DNA from: Cryobacterium sp. MP_M3 | GTDB taxonomy: Bacteria > Actinomycetota > Actinomycetes > Actinomycetales > Microbacteriaceae | Reading direction: 5' to 3' | Length of the DNA stretch: 64,000 nt | NCBI RefSeq assembly: GCF_015752155.1 | Contig: NZ_JADOVI010000006.1 | Coordinates: forward strand, 167,443-231,442 | Shown here: piece after piece, positions 24,569-32,768 of the stretch | How the letters are laid out: each line of letters begins with the position of its first letter | Position numbering within the stretch: the first letter of the stretch is position 1 | Translations under genes and position numbers: made by a program | Notes under the pieces: model-generated | What the model was told of the DNA's origin: nothing | Database searches by the model: none | Seen by the model: the letters and a program-made list of their open reading frames with translations, nothing else

Positions 24569-24852
24569 TCGGGATTCCTGGGCACGAAAACACCCTATGT
24601 CAACGTAGGACATTTTGGTAGACATTCTCCGTACATCCGAGGAGATGCGCACCCCTGCCCCCCAATGAATGACTGGATTCTCGGGCGGCGAGCACAGAGG
24701 GGACACGATAAGACAGCGCTGACATTCGTGCTTGACAGGGCTTTCTTAAGTCACCTAACGTAGGCCCAACAGCAGCACCGGAGATTCACGAGTCGCGAAG
24801 TCGCGGTCGTGCCTCAGCGGGTCAAGGGTGACACCGAACAGGAGAAAAACAG
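24569..24852. promoter_or_regulatory. Divergent lacI / mannoside-operon control region
   Basis: This 284-base gap carries a promoter candidate toward the lipoprotein gene: TTGACA at 24732-24737, 18 bases, TAACGT at 24756-24761. The octamer AACGTAGG occurs twice, near 24603 and at 24757, one copy overlapping that -10 box and the other nearer lacI. These are candidate LacI-family operator parts, but their symmetry is poor, so the assignment is tentative. Confidence 0.45.
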
Positions 24853-26148
24853 ATGGCAAAGAAGCTCATCGCAGGAGTGGCCGTTCTCGCGGCCACCGCA
24901 TTGCTCGCCGGATGCTCGTCCGGCGCATCGGGGTCGGCCGGCACCGGCAAGGTCACCGGCGAAATCACCGTGCTGACCAACCGCACCGACATCGTCGACA
25001 CCACGTTCAAGGACTACGCCGCCCAGTTCGAGAAGGCGTACCCGGGCACGAAGGTCAAGTTCGAGGCGATCGCCAAGTACGAGACCGACGTCGCCACGCG
25101 CATGTCGAGCGGCAGCTACGGCGACGTGCTCCTCATCCCGAACACCGTCACGAAGGCGCAGCTCCCCCAGTTCTTCGAGCCCCTCGACAGCGTGAAGAAG
25201 CTCAGCGAAACCTACCGGTTCGTCAACGAGGCCGCCTACGACGGCAAGGCCTACGGCGTCGCCCAGACCGGCAACGCCCAGGGCATCGTCTACAACAAGA
25301 AGGTCTGGAAGGCGGCCGGGATCACCGACCTCCCGAAGACGCCGGACGAGTTCCTCGCCGACCTCACCCTGATCAAGGACAAGACCGACGCCGTCCCGTA
25401 CTACACCAACTACAAGGACGGCTGGCCGCTGAGCCAGTGGGACGGCAACCGCGCCATCACCGGCGACGCCGACGAGTCCAACAAGCTGATCGCCTCCGAC
25501 GCCCCCTGGGCCAAGGGCCAGTACCACGAGATCACCGACGGCCTGCTCTTCGACATCGTCAAGGACGGCCTCAGCGAGGCAGACCCCACCACGACCGACT
25601 GGGAGACCTCGAAGGGCTCCCTCGGCAGCGGCAAGGTCGCCTCGATGGTGCTCGGCTCCTGGTCGATCACCCAGATGCAGGATGCCGCGGTGACCGCCGG
25701 CGGCGCCAAGGAAGACATCGGCTACATGCCCTTCCCGTACCAGGTCGACGGCAAGTTCCACTCGACCGTTGCCGGCGACTACAAGAACGGCATCAGCGCC
25801 AAATCCGAGAACAAGGCGACCGCCCGCGCCTGGATCGACTGGTTCGCCCAGAAGTCCGGCTACGCGGCCGCTCAGGGCGGGCTCTCCCCGCTCGTCGACG
25901 GTGAAGTGCCGGCGATCCTCGCCGACTTCACCACGGCCGGCGTCGAGTACCTCGAGCTGACCCCGGCCCCGGCCGGCAAGGAGACCCTCGAGAACGACAT
26001 CGTCAGCGCCTCCGAGATCGACCTCACCGGCAACATCTACCGGGCGAAGCTCGTCGACATCGCCCGCGGCGCAGCCCAGGGCGACAAGGCCTCCTACTTC
26101 GCCGAGCTGAACAAGAAGTGGGCCGACGCGGTCAAGTCGATCGGCTAA
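24853..26148 (+). CDS. Sugar ABC transporter substrate-binding lipoprotein
   Basis: This is the extracellular sugar-binding component of a CUT1-type importer. The 431-residue protein has a lipoprotein signal ending L-L-A-G-C (Cys21) and the type 1 extracellular solute-binding fold, with E-I-T-V-L-T-N-R near the N-terminus and V-Y-N-K-K-V-W-K-A-A-G-I near 150. An AGGAG site precedes the ATG. The genes that follow point to manno-oligosaccharides as ligand. It is the first gene of the operon. Confidence 0.92.
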   Translation: MAKKLIAGVAVLAATALLAGCSSGASGSAGTGKVTGEITVLTNRTDIVDTTFKDYAAQFEKAYPGTKVKFEAIAKYETDVATRMSSGSYGDVLLIPNTVTKAQLPQFFEPLDSVKKLSETYRFVNEAAYDGKAYGVAQTGNAQGIVYNKKVWKAAGITDLPKTPDEFLADLTLIKDKTDAVPYYTNYKDGWPLSQWDGNRAITGDADESNKLIASDAPWAKGQYHEITDGLLFDIVKDGLSEADPTTTDWETSKGSLGSGKVASMVLGSWSITQMQDAAVTAGGAKEDIGYMPFPYQVDGKFHSTVAGDYKNGISAKSENKATARAWIDWFAQKSGYAAAQGGLSPLVDGEVPAILADFTTAGVEYLELTPAPAGKETLENDIVSASEIDLTGNIYRAKLVDIARGAAQGDKASYFAELNKKWADAVKSIG

Positions 26149-26210
26149 GCAGCACTCTGCAGGACCGTTTCCACCCCAGCACGACCGTTTCCACCCAGCA
26201 GCACCGTGGG

Positions 26211-26276
26211 GAGTATCCCCGAAGAAAGGACACCGGATGTCGCAACAACTGGCTCGCCGGACGCCCGGGGATACTC
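26211..26276 (+). promoter_or_regulatory. Inverted repeat enclosing the permease start
   Basis: GAGTATCCCC (26211-26220) and GGGGATACTC (26267-26276) are perfect 10-bp complements, extendable with wobble pairs. The ribosome-binding site and ATG of the first permease lie in the loop. Such a structure could lower permease translation relative to the binding protein or protect upstream mRNA. Confidence 0.45.
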
Positions 26277-27196
26277 TCCGCACCATCACCAGCCGCTTCG
26301 TACGCACCGAAGTGCGCGGCGGCCGGACCCACACGGCCATCGTCATGCCCTGGCTGTTCCTGGCCATCCCGCTGGCGTTGCTGCTGACCTTCACCTACGT
26401 CCCGGTCGGCAACATGATCTGGTACAGCTTCACCTCCTGGGACGGCCTAGACCAGACCAAGAAGGTCGTCGGCTTCGACAACTTCCTCCGCATCTTCACC
26501 CAGCCGCAGTACTGGCAGGTGTTCGCGGTCAGCCTCTACTACTTCGCCGCGTCGTTCCTGCAGATGGCCCTGGCGCTCTACTTCGCCACCATCCTCAGCT
26601 TCAAGACCCGGTTCCGGAGCCTGTTCAAGGGCATCCTGTTCTTCCCGTACCTGATCAACGCGGTCGCCATCGCGTTCATCTTCCTGTTCTTCTTCCGGCC
26701 CGGCGGCACCCTCGACGCGGTCCTCGGCTTCCTCGGCATGGGCGGCCTGTCCACCCAGTGGCTCGGCAACCCGGATGTCGTCAACTACTCCCTGGCCGGC
26801 GTCGCCATCTGGCGCTACATCGGCCTGAACTTCGTGCTCTTCCTCGGCGCGATCCAGTCGATCCCCGGCGAACTCTACGAGGCGGCCGACCTCGACGGCG
26901 CCAACAAGTGGCACCAGTTCCGTTACATCATCGCCCCCGGCATCCAGCGCATCATCAGCCTGTCCTTCATCCTCGCCATCGCCGGCAGCCTGTCGGCCTT
27001 CGAACTGCCGTTCATCATCACCGGCGGGGCCAACGGCAGCACGACCTTCGTGATCCAGACGATCCAGACGGCGTTCGTGTTCCGCAAGGTCGGGCTCGCC
27101 TCGGCGATGGCCGTGATCCTGCTCATCATCGTGCTGCTCGTCACCTGGATCCAGCGCAAGGTCGTCCCCGACGAGAAAGTGACCCTGTCCTCATGA
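26237..27196 (+). CDS. Sugar ABC transporter permease (MalF-like)
   Basis: One of two membrane subunits of the CUT1 importer. The 319-residue protein has six predicted helices and the EAA loop that contacts the ATPase, here E-L-Y-E-A-A-D-L-D-G-A-N-K-W near residue 215. It starts behind AAAGGA. The ATPase (usually a shared MsiK) is not encoded in this operon, which is normal in actinobacteria. Confidence 0.92.
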   Translation: MSQQLARRTPGDTLRTITSRFVRTEVRGGRTHTAIVMPWLFLAIPLALLLTFTYVPVGNMIWYSFTSWDGLDQTKKVVGFDNFLRIFTQPQYWQVFAVSLYYFAASFLQMALALYFATILSFKTRFRSLFKGILFFPYLINAVAIAFIFLFFFRPGGTLDAVLGFLGMGGLSTQWLGNPDVVNYSLAGVAIWRYIGLNFVLFLGAIQSIPGELYEAADLDGANKWHQFRYIIAPGIQRIISLSFILAIAGSLSAFELPFIITGGANGSTTFVIQTIQTAFVFRKVGLASAMAVILLIIVLLVTWIQRKVVPDEKVTLSS

Positions 27197-28017
27197 TCCG
27201 TACCCTCTGGACCACCGGGAAGTACGCTTCCCTCGTGCTCGGCTCGCTGGTCGCCCTCGTGCCGATCGTGGTGATCGTGTTCGCCTCGCTCAAGACCAAC
27301 ACCGAATACGCCACCTCCGGCCCACTCGTGCCGCCGGAGAACTGGCTGAACTTCGGCAACTTCGTCACCGCGTTCGTCAAGGGACGGATGCTGACCGGCT
27401 TCCTCAACACGACCTTCATCGCCGTCGTCTCGGTGACCGGCACCATCCTGATCGGCACCATGGCCGCCTACGTGCTGGACCGGTTCGAGTTCCGGTTCAA
27501 GAAGCTCGTCTTCGCCCTGTTCCTGATCGCGACCCTCGTGCCCGCCGTGACCACCCAGGTGGCCACCTACCAGGTCGTCAACTGGTTCCACCTCGTGAAC
27601 ACCCACGGTGCGGCGATCATCCTGTTCATGGGCACGGACATCCTCTCGATCTACATCTTCATCCAGTTCATGCAGTCGATCCCCCGCTCGCTCGACGAAG
27701 CCGCCATGCTCGACGGCGCCAGCCGGCTCGGCATCTACTGGCGGATCATCCTGCCGCTGCTCGGCCCGGCCATCGCCACGGTCGTCATCATCAAGGGGAT
27801 CGCGATCTACAACGAGTTCTACATCCCCTACCTCTACATGCCCGGCCAGGACCTGGCCGTGATCAGCACCTCGCTCTTCCGCTTCCAGGGCCCGTATGGC
27901 GCCCAGTGGGAGGTCATCGCGGCCGGCATCATGATCGTGATCCTGCCGACGCTCATCATCTTCCTTTTCCTGCAACGATTCATCTACAACGGCGTGACCT
28001 CGGGAGCTACCAAGTAA
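27193..28017 (+). CDS. Sugar ABC transporter permease (MalG-like)
   Basis: The second membrane subunit, 274 residues, with six helices and EAA loop S-L-D-E-A-A-M-L-D-G-A-S-R-L near residue 170. Its ATG overlaps the previous stop as ATGA and its stop overlaps the beta-mannosidase ATG as TAATG, so the three genes are translationally coupled. Confidence 0.92.
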   Translation: MIRTLWTTGKYASLVLGSLVALVPIVVIVFASLKTNTEYATSGPLVPPENWLNFGNFVTAFVKGRMLTGFLNTTFIAVVSVTGTILIGTMAAYVLDRFEFRFKKLVFALFLIATLVPAVTTQVATYQVVNWFHLVNTHGAAIILFMGTDILSIYIFIQFMQSIPRSLDEAAMLDGASRLGIYWRIILPLLGPAIATVVIIKGIAIYNEFYIPYLYMPGQDLAVISTSLFRFQGPYGAQWEVIAAGIMIVILPTLIIFLFLQRFIYNGVTSGATK

Positions 28018-30557
28018 TGACGATCCACATCGACCAGACCGTGGCCACTGACGCCCCGGCGCAGGCCCACCCGATCCGCCGTTCGCTCGGCACCGACTGG
28101 ACCGTCGCCGCCCTGGACGGGCCGGTGCCTCGCGAGGTGCGCCAGGCCGTGATCCCGGCCACCGTGCCCGGCTCGGTGCACACCGACCTGCTGGCCGCCG
28201 GGCTGATCCCCGACCCCTACCTCGACGACAACGAGCACCTGCTCGCCTGGATCGGCCTGACCGACTGGCGCTACACCAAGACGTTCGCGTGGCAGCCGGG
28301 CGGCAGCACGCAGACCCAGGTGGTCTTCGACGGCCTCGACACCATCGCCTCGATCGAACTCAACGGGCACTCGATCGGCGAGACCCGCAACATGCACCGC
28401 CGCTACCGCTTCGACCTGCGGCCGAGACTCAAGGCCGGGCTGAACGAGCTGACGGTGACGTTCCGCTCCCCCGTGCGCGCAGCGGATGCCGCCAGCCTCG
28501 ACCTCGGCTACCGCCCGCACGTGAACCACCACCCCTACAACTCGATCCGCAAGATGGCCTGCAGCTTCGGCTGGGACTGGGGCATCGACACGAGCACCAG
28601 CGGAATCTGGCGCCCCGTGACGCTGGAGAGCTGGTCGGTGGCACGGATCGAGAGCGTGCGGCCGATCGCCACGGTCGGGCGGGTCTCGACAAGCTCGGCC
28701 ACCGTGGGCAGCTCGACCGGCGGGATGGTCGACGTGCACGTCGAGGTCGCCCGGGCCGGCGACGAGCCGCTGGCCGTCAGGGCATCCGTCGCCGGAGTGT
28801 CGGCGACCGTCGAGCTCGCGGCCGGGGAGACGACCGCGGTCGTGCGCCTCGAACTGCCGGAGGTCTCGCTCTGGTGGCCGCGCGGCTACGGCGAGCAGCC
28901 GCTCTATGACGTGGACGTCACCCTCAGCGGCGGCGCCACCGAACTCGACGCCGCACGCAAGCGGATCGGCTTCCGCACGGTCGAGTTCGACACCACGCCC
29001 GATGACGCGGGCACGCCATTCACCATCGTGGTCAACGGCTCGCCCGTTTTCGTGCGCGGCGCAAACTGGATCCCCGACGACGCCTTCCCGCACCGGGTCG
29101 ATCGGGCCCGCTACCTGGACCGGATCGAACAGGCCGAGTTCGCCAACATCAACCTGATCCGGGTCTGGGGCGGCGGCATCTTCGAGGCCGACGACTTCTA
29201 CGAGCTCTGCGACGAGCGCGGCATGCTGACCTGGCAGGACTTCCTGCTGGCCTGCGCCGCCTACGCCGAGGAGGCGCCGCTCGGCGACGAGATCGAGGCC
29301 GAGGCCCGCGACAACGTCGCCCGGCTGGCTGCGCATCCGTCGCTGGTCATCTTCAACGGCAACAACGAGAACATCTGGGGCCACGAGGAGTGGAACTGGA
29401 AGAAGCGCCTCGACGGCAAGAGTTGGGGTGCCGGCTACTACTACGAGGTGTTCCCGCGAATCGTCGCCGAGCTCGCCCCGCACATCGGCTACACGCCGGG
29501 CAGCCCGTTCTCCCCCGGCCCCGCGCCGGAGGACGGCGGGCACACGCCCAACGACCAGGACCACGGCACCATGCACATCTGGGACCTCTGGAACCAGCGC
29601 GACTACCCCGACTACCGCGAGTACACGCCGCGGTTCGTGGCCGAGTTCGGCTGGCAGGGCCCGCCGACCTGGTCGACCATGACCAGTTCGATCGGCGACT
29701 CCCCACTGACCCCGGAGTCGCCCGGCATGCTCGTGCACCAGAAGGCGGCTGAGGGCAATGTCAAGCTCACCGACGGCCTGCTCGCGCACTACCCGCTGCC
29801 GGACGAGATCGACGCCTGGCACTGGGCGATGTCGCTGAACCAGGCGAACGCCATCAGCACCGCGATCGAGCACTTCCGGTCGCTGCAGCCGCACTGCATG
29901 GGCAGCATCGTCTGGCAGCTCAACGACTGCTGGCCGGTCACCTCCTGGGCGGCCGTCGACGGATACGGCCGGCCGAAACCGCTGCTCTACGCACTCCGGC
30001 ACGCCTACGCCGACCGGCTCGTCACGGTCCAGCCGCGAGACGGCGGGCTCGCCGTGATCGTCGTCAACGACTCGGCCGAGGCCTGGACCGGTCCACTGGC
30101 GGTGGCACGGCTCACCGACACGGGCACCGTGCTCGCCGAGCACACCGAGCAGGTCACCCTGCCGGCGCGGTCCGCCGTGACTGTGCCGCTGCCGGCATCC
30201 GTGGGCCGGCCGGCGGATGCCGCGGCCGAGCTCCTGCGCGCCGACCTCGCCGGCGTGCGCGGCCACTGGTTCTTCGCCGAAGCCAGGGACTCTCACCTCG
30301 GCGCCCCCGCGCTCGACACCCGGCTCGACCGGGTCGAGGGCGGCTACCGGCTCACCGTCACCGCACACACCCTGACCCGCGACCTGGCCCTGCTGGTCGA
30401 CAAGGTCGACCCGGGCGGCACGGTGGACGACATGCTCGTGACGCTGCTGCCGGGCGAGAGCGCGGTCTTCACCGTCACCTCCGCCGCGGAACTCGACCTG
30501 GCGGCCCTGTCGGCGCCGACGGTGCTGCGCAGCGGAAACCAGCTGGTCAAGCCATGA
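28017..30557 (+). CDS. Beta-mannosidase, glycoside hydrolase family 2
   Basis: The enzyme removes non-reducing beta-mannosyl residues from manno-oligosaccharides in the cytoplasm. The 846-residue protein has the GH2 sugar-binding domain with S-F-G-W-D-W-G near 180. The catalytic acid/base lies in N-G-N-N-E near 445 and the nucleophile in A-E-F-G-W-Q-G near 540. The C-terminal domain is immunoglobulin-like. There is no signal peptide, in line with import of the substrate. Around residues 221-238 a diverged copy of the dispersed CTCGACAGGCTCGACCACC repeat is read in frame. Confidence 0.92.
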   Translation: MTIHIDQTVATDAPAQAHPIRRSLGTDWTVAALDGPVPREVRQAVIPATVPGSVHTDLLAAGLIPDPYLDDNEHLLAWIGLTDWRYTKTFAWQPGGSTQTQVVFDGLDTIASIELNGHSIGETRNMHRRYRFDLRPRLKAGLNELTVTFRSPVRAADAASLDLGYRPHVNHHPYNSIRKMACSFGWDWGIDTSTSGIWRPVTLESWSVARIESVRPIATVGRVSTSSATVGSSTGGMVDVHVEVARAGDEPLAVRASVAGVSATVELAAGETTAVVRLELPEVSLWWPRGYGEQPLYDVDVTLSGGATELDAARKRIGFRTVEFDTTPDDAGTPFTIVVNGSPVFVRGANWIPDDAFPHRVDRARYLDRIEQAEFANINLIRVWGGGIFEADDFYELCDERGMLTWQDFLLACAAYAEEAPLGDEIEAEARDNVARLAAHPSLVIFNGNNENIWGHEEWNWKKRLDGKSWGAGYYYEVFPRIVAELAPHIGYTPGSPFSPGPAPEDGGHTPNDQDHGTMHIWDLWNQRDYPDYREYTPRFVAEFGWQGPPTWSTMTSSIGDSPLTPESPGMLVHQKAAEGNVKLTDGLLAHYPLPDEIDAWHWAMSLNQANAISTAIEHFRSLQPHCMGSIVWQLNDCWPVTSWAAVDGYGRPKPLLYALRHAYADRLVTVQPRDGGLAVIVVNDSAEAWTGPLAVARLTDTGTVLAEHTEQVTLPARSAVTVPLPASVGRPADAAAELLRADLAGVRGHWFFAEARDSHLGAPALDTRLDRVEGGYRLTVTAHTLTRDLALLVDKVDPGGTVDDMLVTLLPGESAVFTVTSAAELDLAALSAPTVLRSGNQLVKP
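28683..28703 (+). repeat. Diverged extragenic repeat inside the beta-mannosidase gene
   Basis: TCTCGACAAGCTCGGCCACC matches the dispersed repeat with a few changes and is translated within a Ser/Thr/Gly-rich loop between domains. It keeps the reading frame. Confidence 0.6.
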
Positions 30558-31531
30558 CCGCCGCCGCCCCCGCTGCGGCGCTCGACGGCCCGGTCTGCGG
30601 GATGACCTGGGGCTGGACAGGGGTGCGCGGGTACTGGGCCACCGACGAGGCCCGGAACTCGATGACCCGGATGAGCGAGCACGGCGTCAACTGGACCGCC
30701 CTGGCCTACGCGGCCGTGCAGAAGAACGCGCAGTCGACCGAGATCCCGTTCAACCGGGAACCCACCGTCACCGACGAGGAGGTGCGCTGGGCGATCCGCG
30801 AGGCGAAGGCCCTCGGGCTCAAGGTCTGCCTGAAGCCCGTGGTCAACTGCGCCGACGGCACTTGGCGGGCCTATATCGGCTTCTTCGACTGGGAAGTGCC
30901 CGGCGAGCCCGGCTGGGCCGACTGGTTCGAGTCGTACACGGCGTTCATCCTGCACGCGGCCCGGCTGGCCGAGGCCGAGGGCTGCGAGATGCTCTGCATC
31001 GGCTGCGAGATGGTGCGCGCCGACGGCCAGGGTGCCCGCTGGCGCACCCTGATCGCAGCGGTGCGCGAGGTCTACTCGGGGCTGGTCACCTACAACTGCG
31101 ACAAGTATCAGGAGGATCACATCGACTGGTGGGACGCGGTCGACGTGATCAGCTCGAGCGGCTACTACCCGCAGGGCTCCTTCCCGGCCGAACTCGACCG
31201 GATCGAACGGGTCGTCGCCCGGGCCGGCAAACCGTTCTTCTTCATGGAGGCCGGCTGTCCGAGCCGCACCGGCTCCGCCGCCAGGCCGAACGACTGGGCG
31301 CTGCCCGGCTCCCCGAGCGGGGCAGAACAACTGGGATACTACGAGGACATGTTCGCCGCCGCCGACGAGCGGGAGTGGATGCTCGGTTTCATGCTCTGGG
31401 ACTGGCCGGCCCGGCTCTACCCGGCCGCCGAGGCATCCCGCAACGACGACTATTGCGTCTACGGCAAACCGGCCGGGGCGTTCCTGACCCAGCACTACCG
31501 TGCCCTGCAAGGACTGACCTCTCATGAGTGA
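30554..31531 (+). CDS. GH113-type beta-mannanase/mannosidase-like glycoside hydrolase
   Basis: The 325-residue protein looks like a compact TIM-barrel enzyme of clan GH-A, best fitting family GH113 (beta-1,4-mannanase or exo-mannosidase). The likely acid/base Glu152 is in I-G-C-E-M and the nucleophile Glu232 in F-M-E-A-G-C. It has no signal peptide, so it should act on imported oligosaccharides together with the GH2 enzyme. Its ATG overlaps the beta-mannosidase stop. Confidence 0.8.
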   Translation: MTAAAPAAALDGPVCGMTWGWTGVRGYWATDEARNSMTRMSEHGVNWTALAYAAVQKNAQSTEIPFNREPTVTDEEVRWAIREAKALGLKVCLKPVVNCADGTWRAYIGFFDWEVPGEPGWADWFESYTAFILHAARLAEAEGCEMLCIGCEMVRADGQGARWRTLIAAVREVYSGLVTYNCDKYQEDHIDWWDAVDVISSSGYYPQGSFPAELDRIERVVARAGKPFFFMEAGCPSRTGSAARPNDWALPGSPSGAEQLGYYEDMFAAADEREWMLGFMLWDWPARLYPAAEASRNDDYCVYGKPAGAFLTQHYRALQGLTSHE

Positions 31532-32465
31532 CCGACCCCGTTCCCTGTCGATCGATGCCGGCCAGACCGGCATCCGGGCGCTGCTCAGCGGCCCGGAAAC
31601 GGCCGAGGAGACCTTCGAGTTCGCGGGGATCCTCACCGACACCGACCTGATCCCGCAACTGGTCGACGTGGTCGCCCGGGTGGCCGGGGCATCCGGTGCG
31701 TCCATCCACACCGTCAGCGCCGGGATCTCCGGCTTCACCTACTCCCCCGCCGACGCCGACGGTCTGCGCGCGGCGACCGACGCCCTCGGCGTGCGCGAGG
31801 TGTGCCTCGCCCACGACTCGGTCACCTCCTACCTCGGCGCGCTCGGCGACAGCCTGGGCGCCGTGATCGCGGTCGGCACCGGCGTGGTCACCCTCGCCGT
31901 CGGCGAGTTCGCGGTCACCCGGATCGACGGCTGGGGCAACCTGATCGGTGACGCCGGCAGTGGCTACTGGATCGGCCGCGCCGCCCTCGACGCGGTCATG
32001 CGCGACTACGACGGGCGCGGTCCGCGCTCGGCACTGACCGACGCGGTGCGCGAGGACTTCCCCAACCTGGAGACGGCCTACCTCGAGTTGCAGGGCGATC
32101 CGGGCCGGGTGAGCCGCATCGCGGCGTACTCCCGGCACGTCACCGCACTGGCCCCGACGGATGCCATCGCCGCCGCCATTTGCGCCGCCGCGGCCGCCGA
32201 ACTGGTGCTCTCGGTCGCGGCCGGGCTGCGCCGCGTCGGGGAGGGATCCGGGGAGTCTCCGGTCGTCTGCGGCCTCGGCGGGGTGTTGCGGGCCCCCGAG
32301 ATCAGCCTGCCGTTCGAGCAAGGCCTCCGTGCCCTCTGGCCGGCCGTTGATATCCGCCCGCCGCTGGCCACCGCGCTCGAGAGCGCCGCGCTCCTCCCTC
32401 GCCTCTCCCCGCAGAGCGCCCTCCGCGACCGGGTTGCGGTCTCCGTCTCCTCGAACGCGGATTAG
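31524..32465 (+). CDS. BadF/BcrA-type sugar kinase (N-acetylglucosamine-kinase-like)
   Basis: The 313-residue protein has the ASKHA ATPase fold: D-A-G-Q-T-G-I-R-A at the N-terminus (phosphate 1), a V-G-T-G-V-V-T loop near 115, and G-W-G-N-L-I-G-D-A-G-S-G-Y-W-I-G near 133. It overlaps the GH113 gene by 8 bases. In this operon it may phosphorylate mannose or a related hexose released by the two glycosidases; the substrate is inferred. Confidence 0.8.
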   Translation: MSDRPRSLSIDAGQTGIRALLSGPETAEETFEFAGILTDTDLIPQLVDVVARVAGASGASIHTVSAGISGFTYSPADADGLRAATDALGVREVCLAHDSVTSYLGALGDSLGAVIAVGTGVVTLAVGEFAVTRIDGWGNLIGDAGSGYWIGRAALDAVMRDYDGRGPRSALTDAVREDFPNLETAYLELQGDPGRVSRIAAYSRHVTALAPTDAIAAAICAAAAAELVLSVAAGLRRVGEGSGESPVVCGLGGVLRAPEISLPFEQGLRALWPAVDIRPPLATALESAALLPRLSPQSALRDRVAVSVSSNAD

Positions 32466-32768
32466 GGCAGGCTCCGGAGGTCGAGTCCGCCGAAACCGGA
32501 ACTTGCGGTGCTCGAGCTCGACGAGACCTCAGAACTCGCGGTGGTGGACTTTGTCGAGACCGGGCGGCACGATTTCGGCAAACTCAATCGCCGGTGGTCG
32601 AGCCCGTCGCGACCCCGTGAACCCGCGGTGGTCGAGCGCGCCCCGGTGGTCGAGCCCGTCGAGACCCCGTGAACCCGCGGTGGTCGAGCCTGTCGAGACC
32701 CGGAGCCATGAGTTCAGCGGGCTCACTCGCCGGCGGCGCTGCCGGTCGGGCCCCGCAGGACCGGCCGG
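32466..32768. repeat. Cluster of extragenic repeats, inverted orientation
   Basis: About five to six copies of the dispersed repeat, in the orientation GGTGGTCGAGCCTGTCGAGA, lie between 32505 and 32700, several separated by CCCGTGAACCCGCGG. They sit downstream of both the kinase and HNH genes. The remaining bases hold no gene. Confidence 0.85.

Noticed and set aside
27984..30368. A 794-codon open frame on the minus strand
   Set aside because: It is antisense to the beta-mannosidase gene, which carries catalytic motifs; the antisense product is low-complexity.
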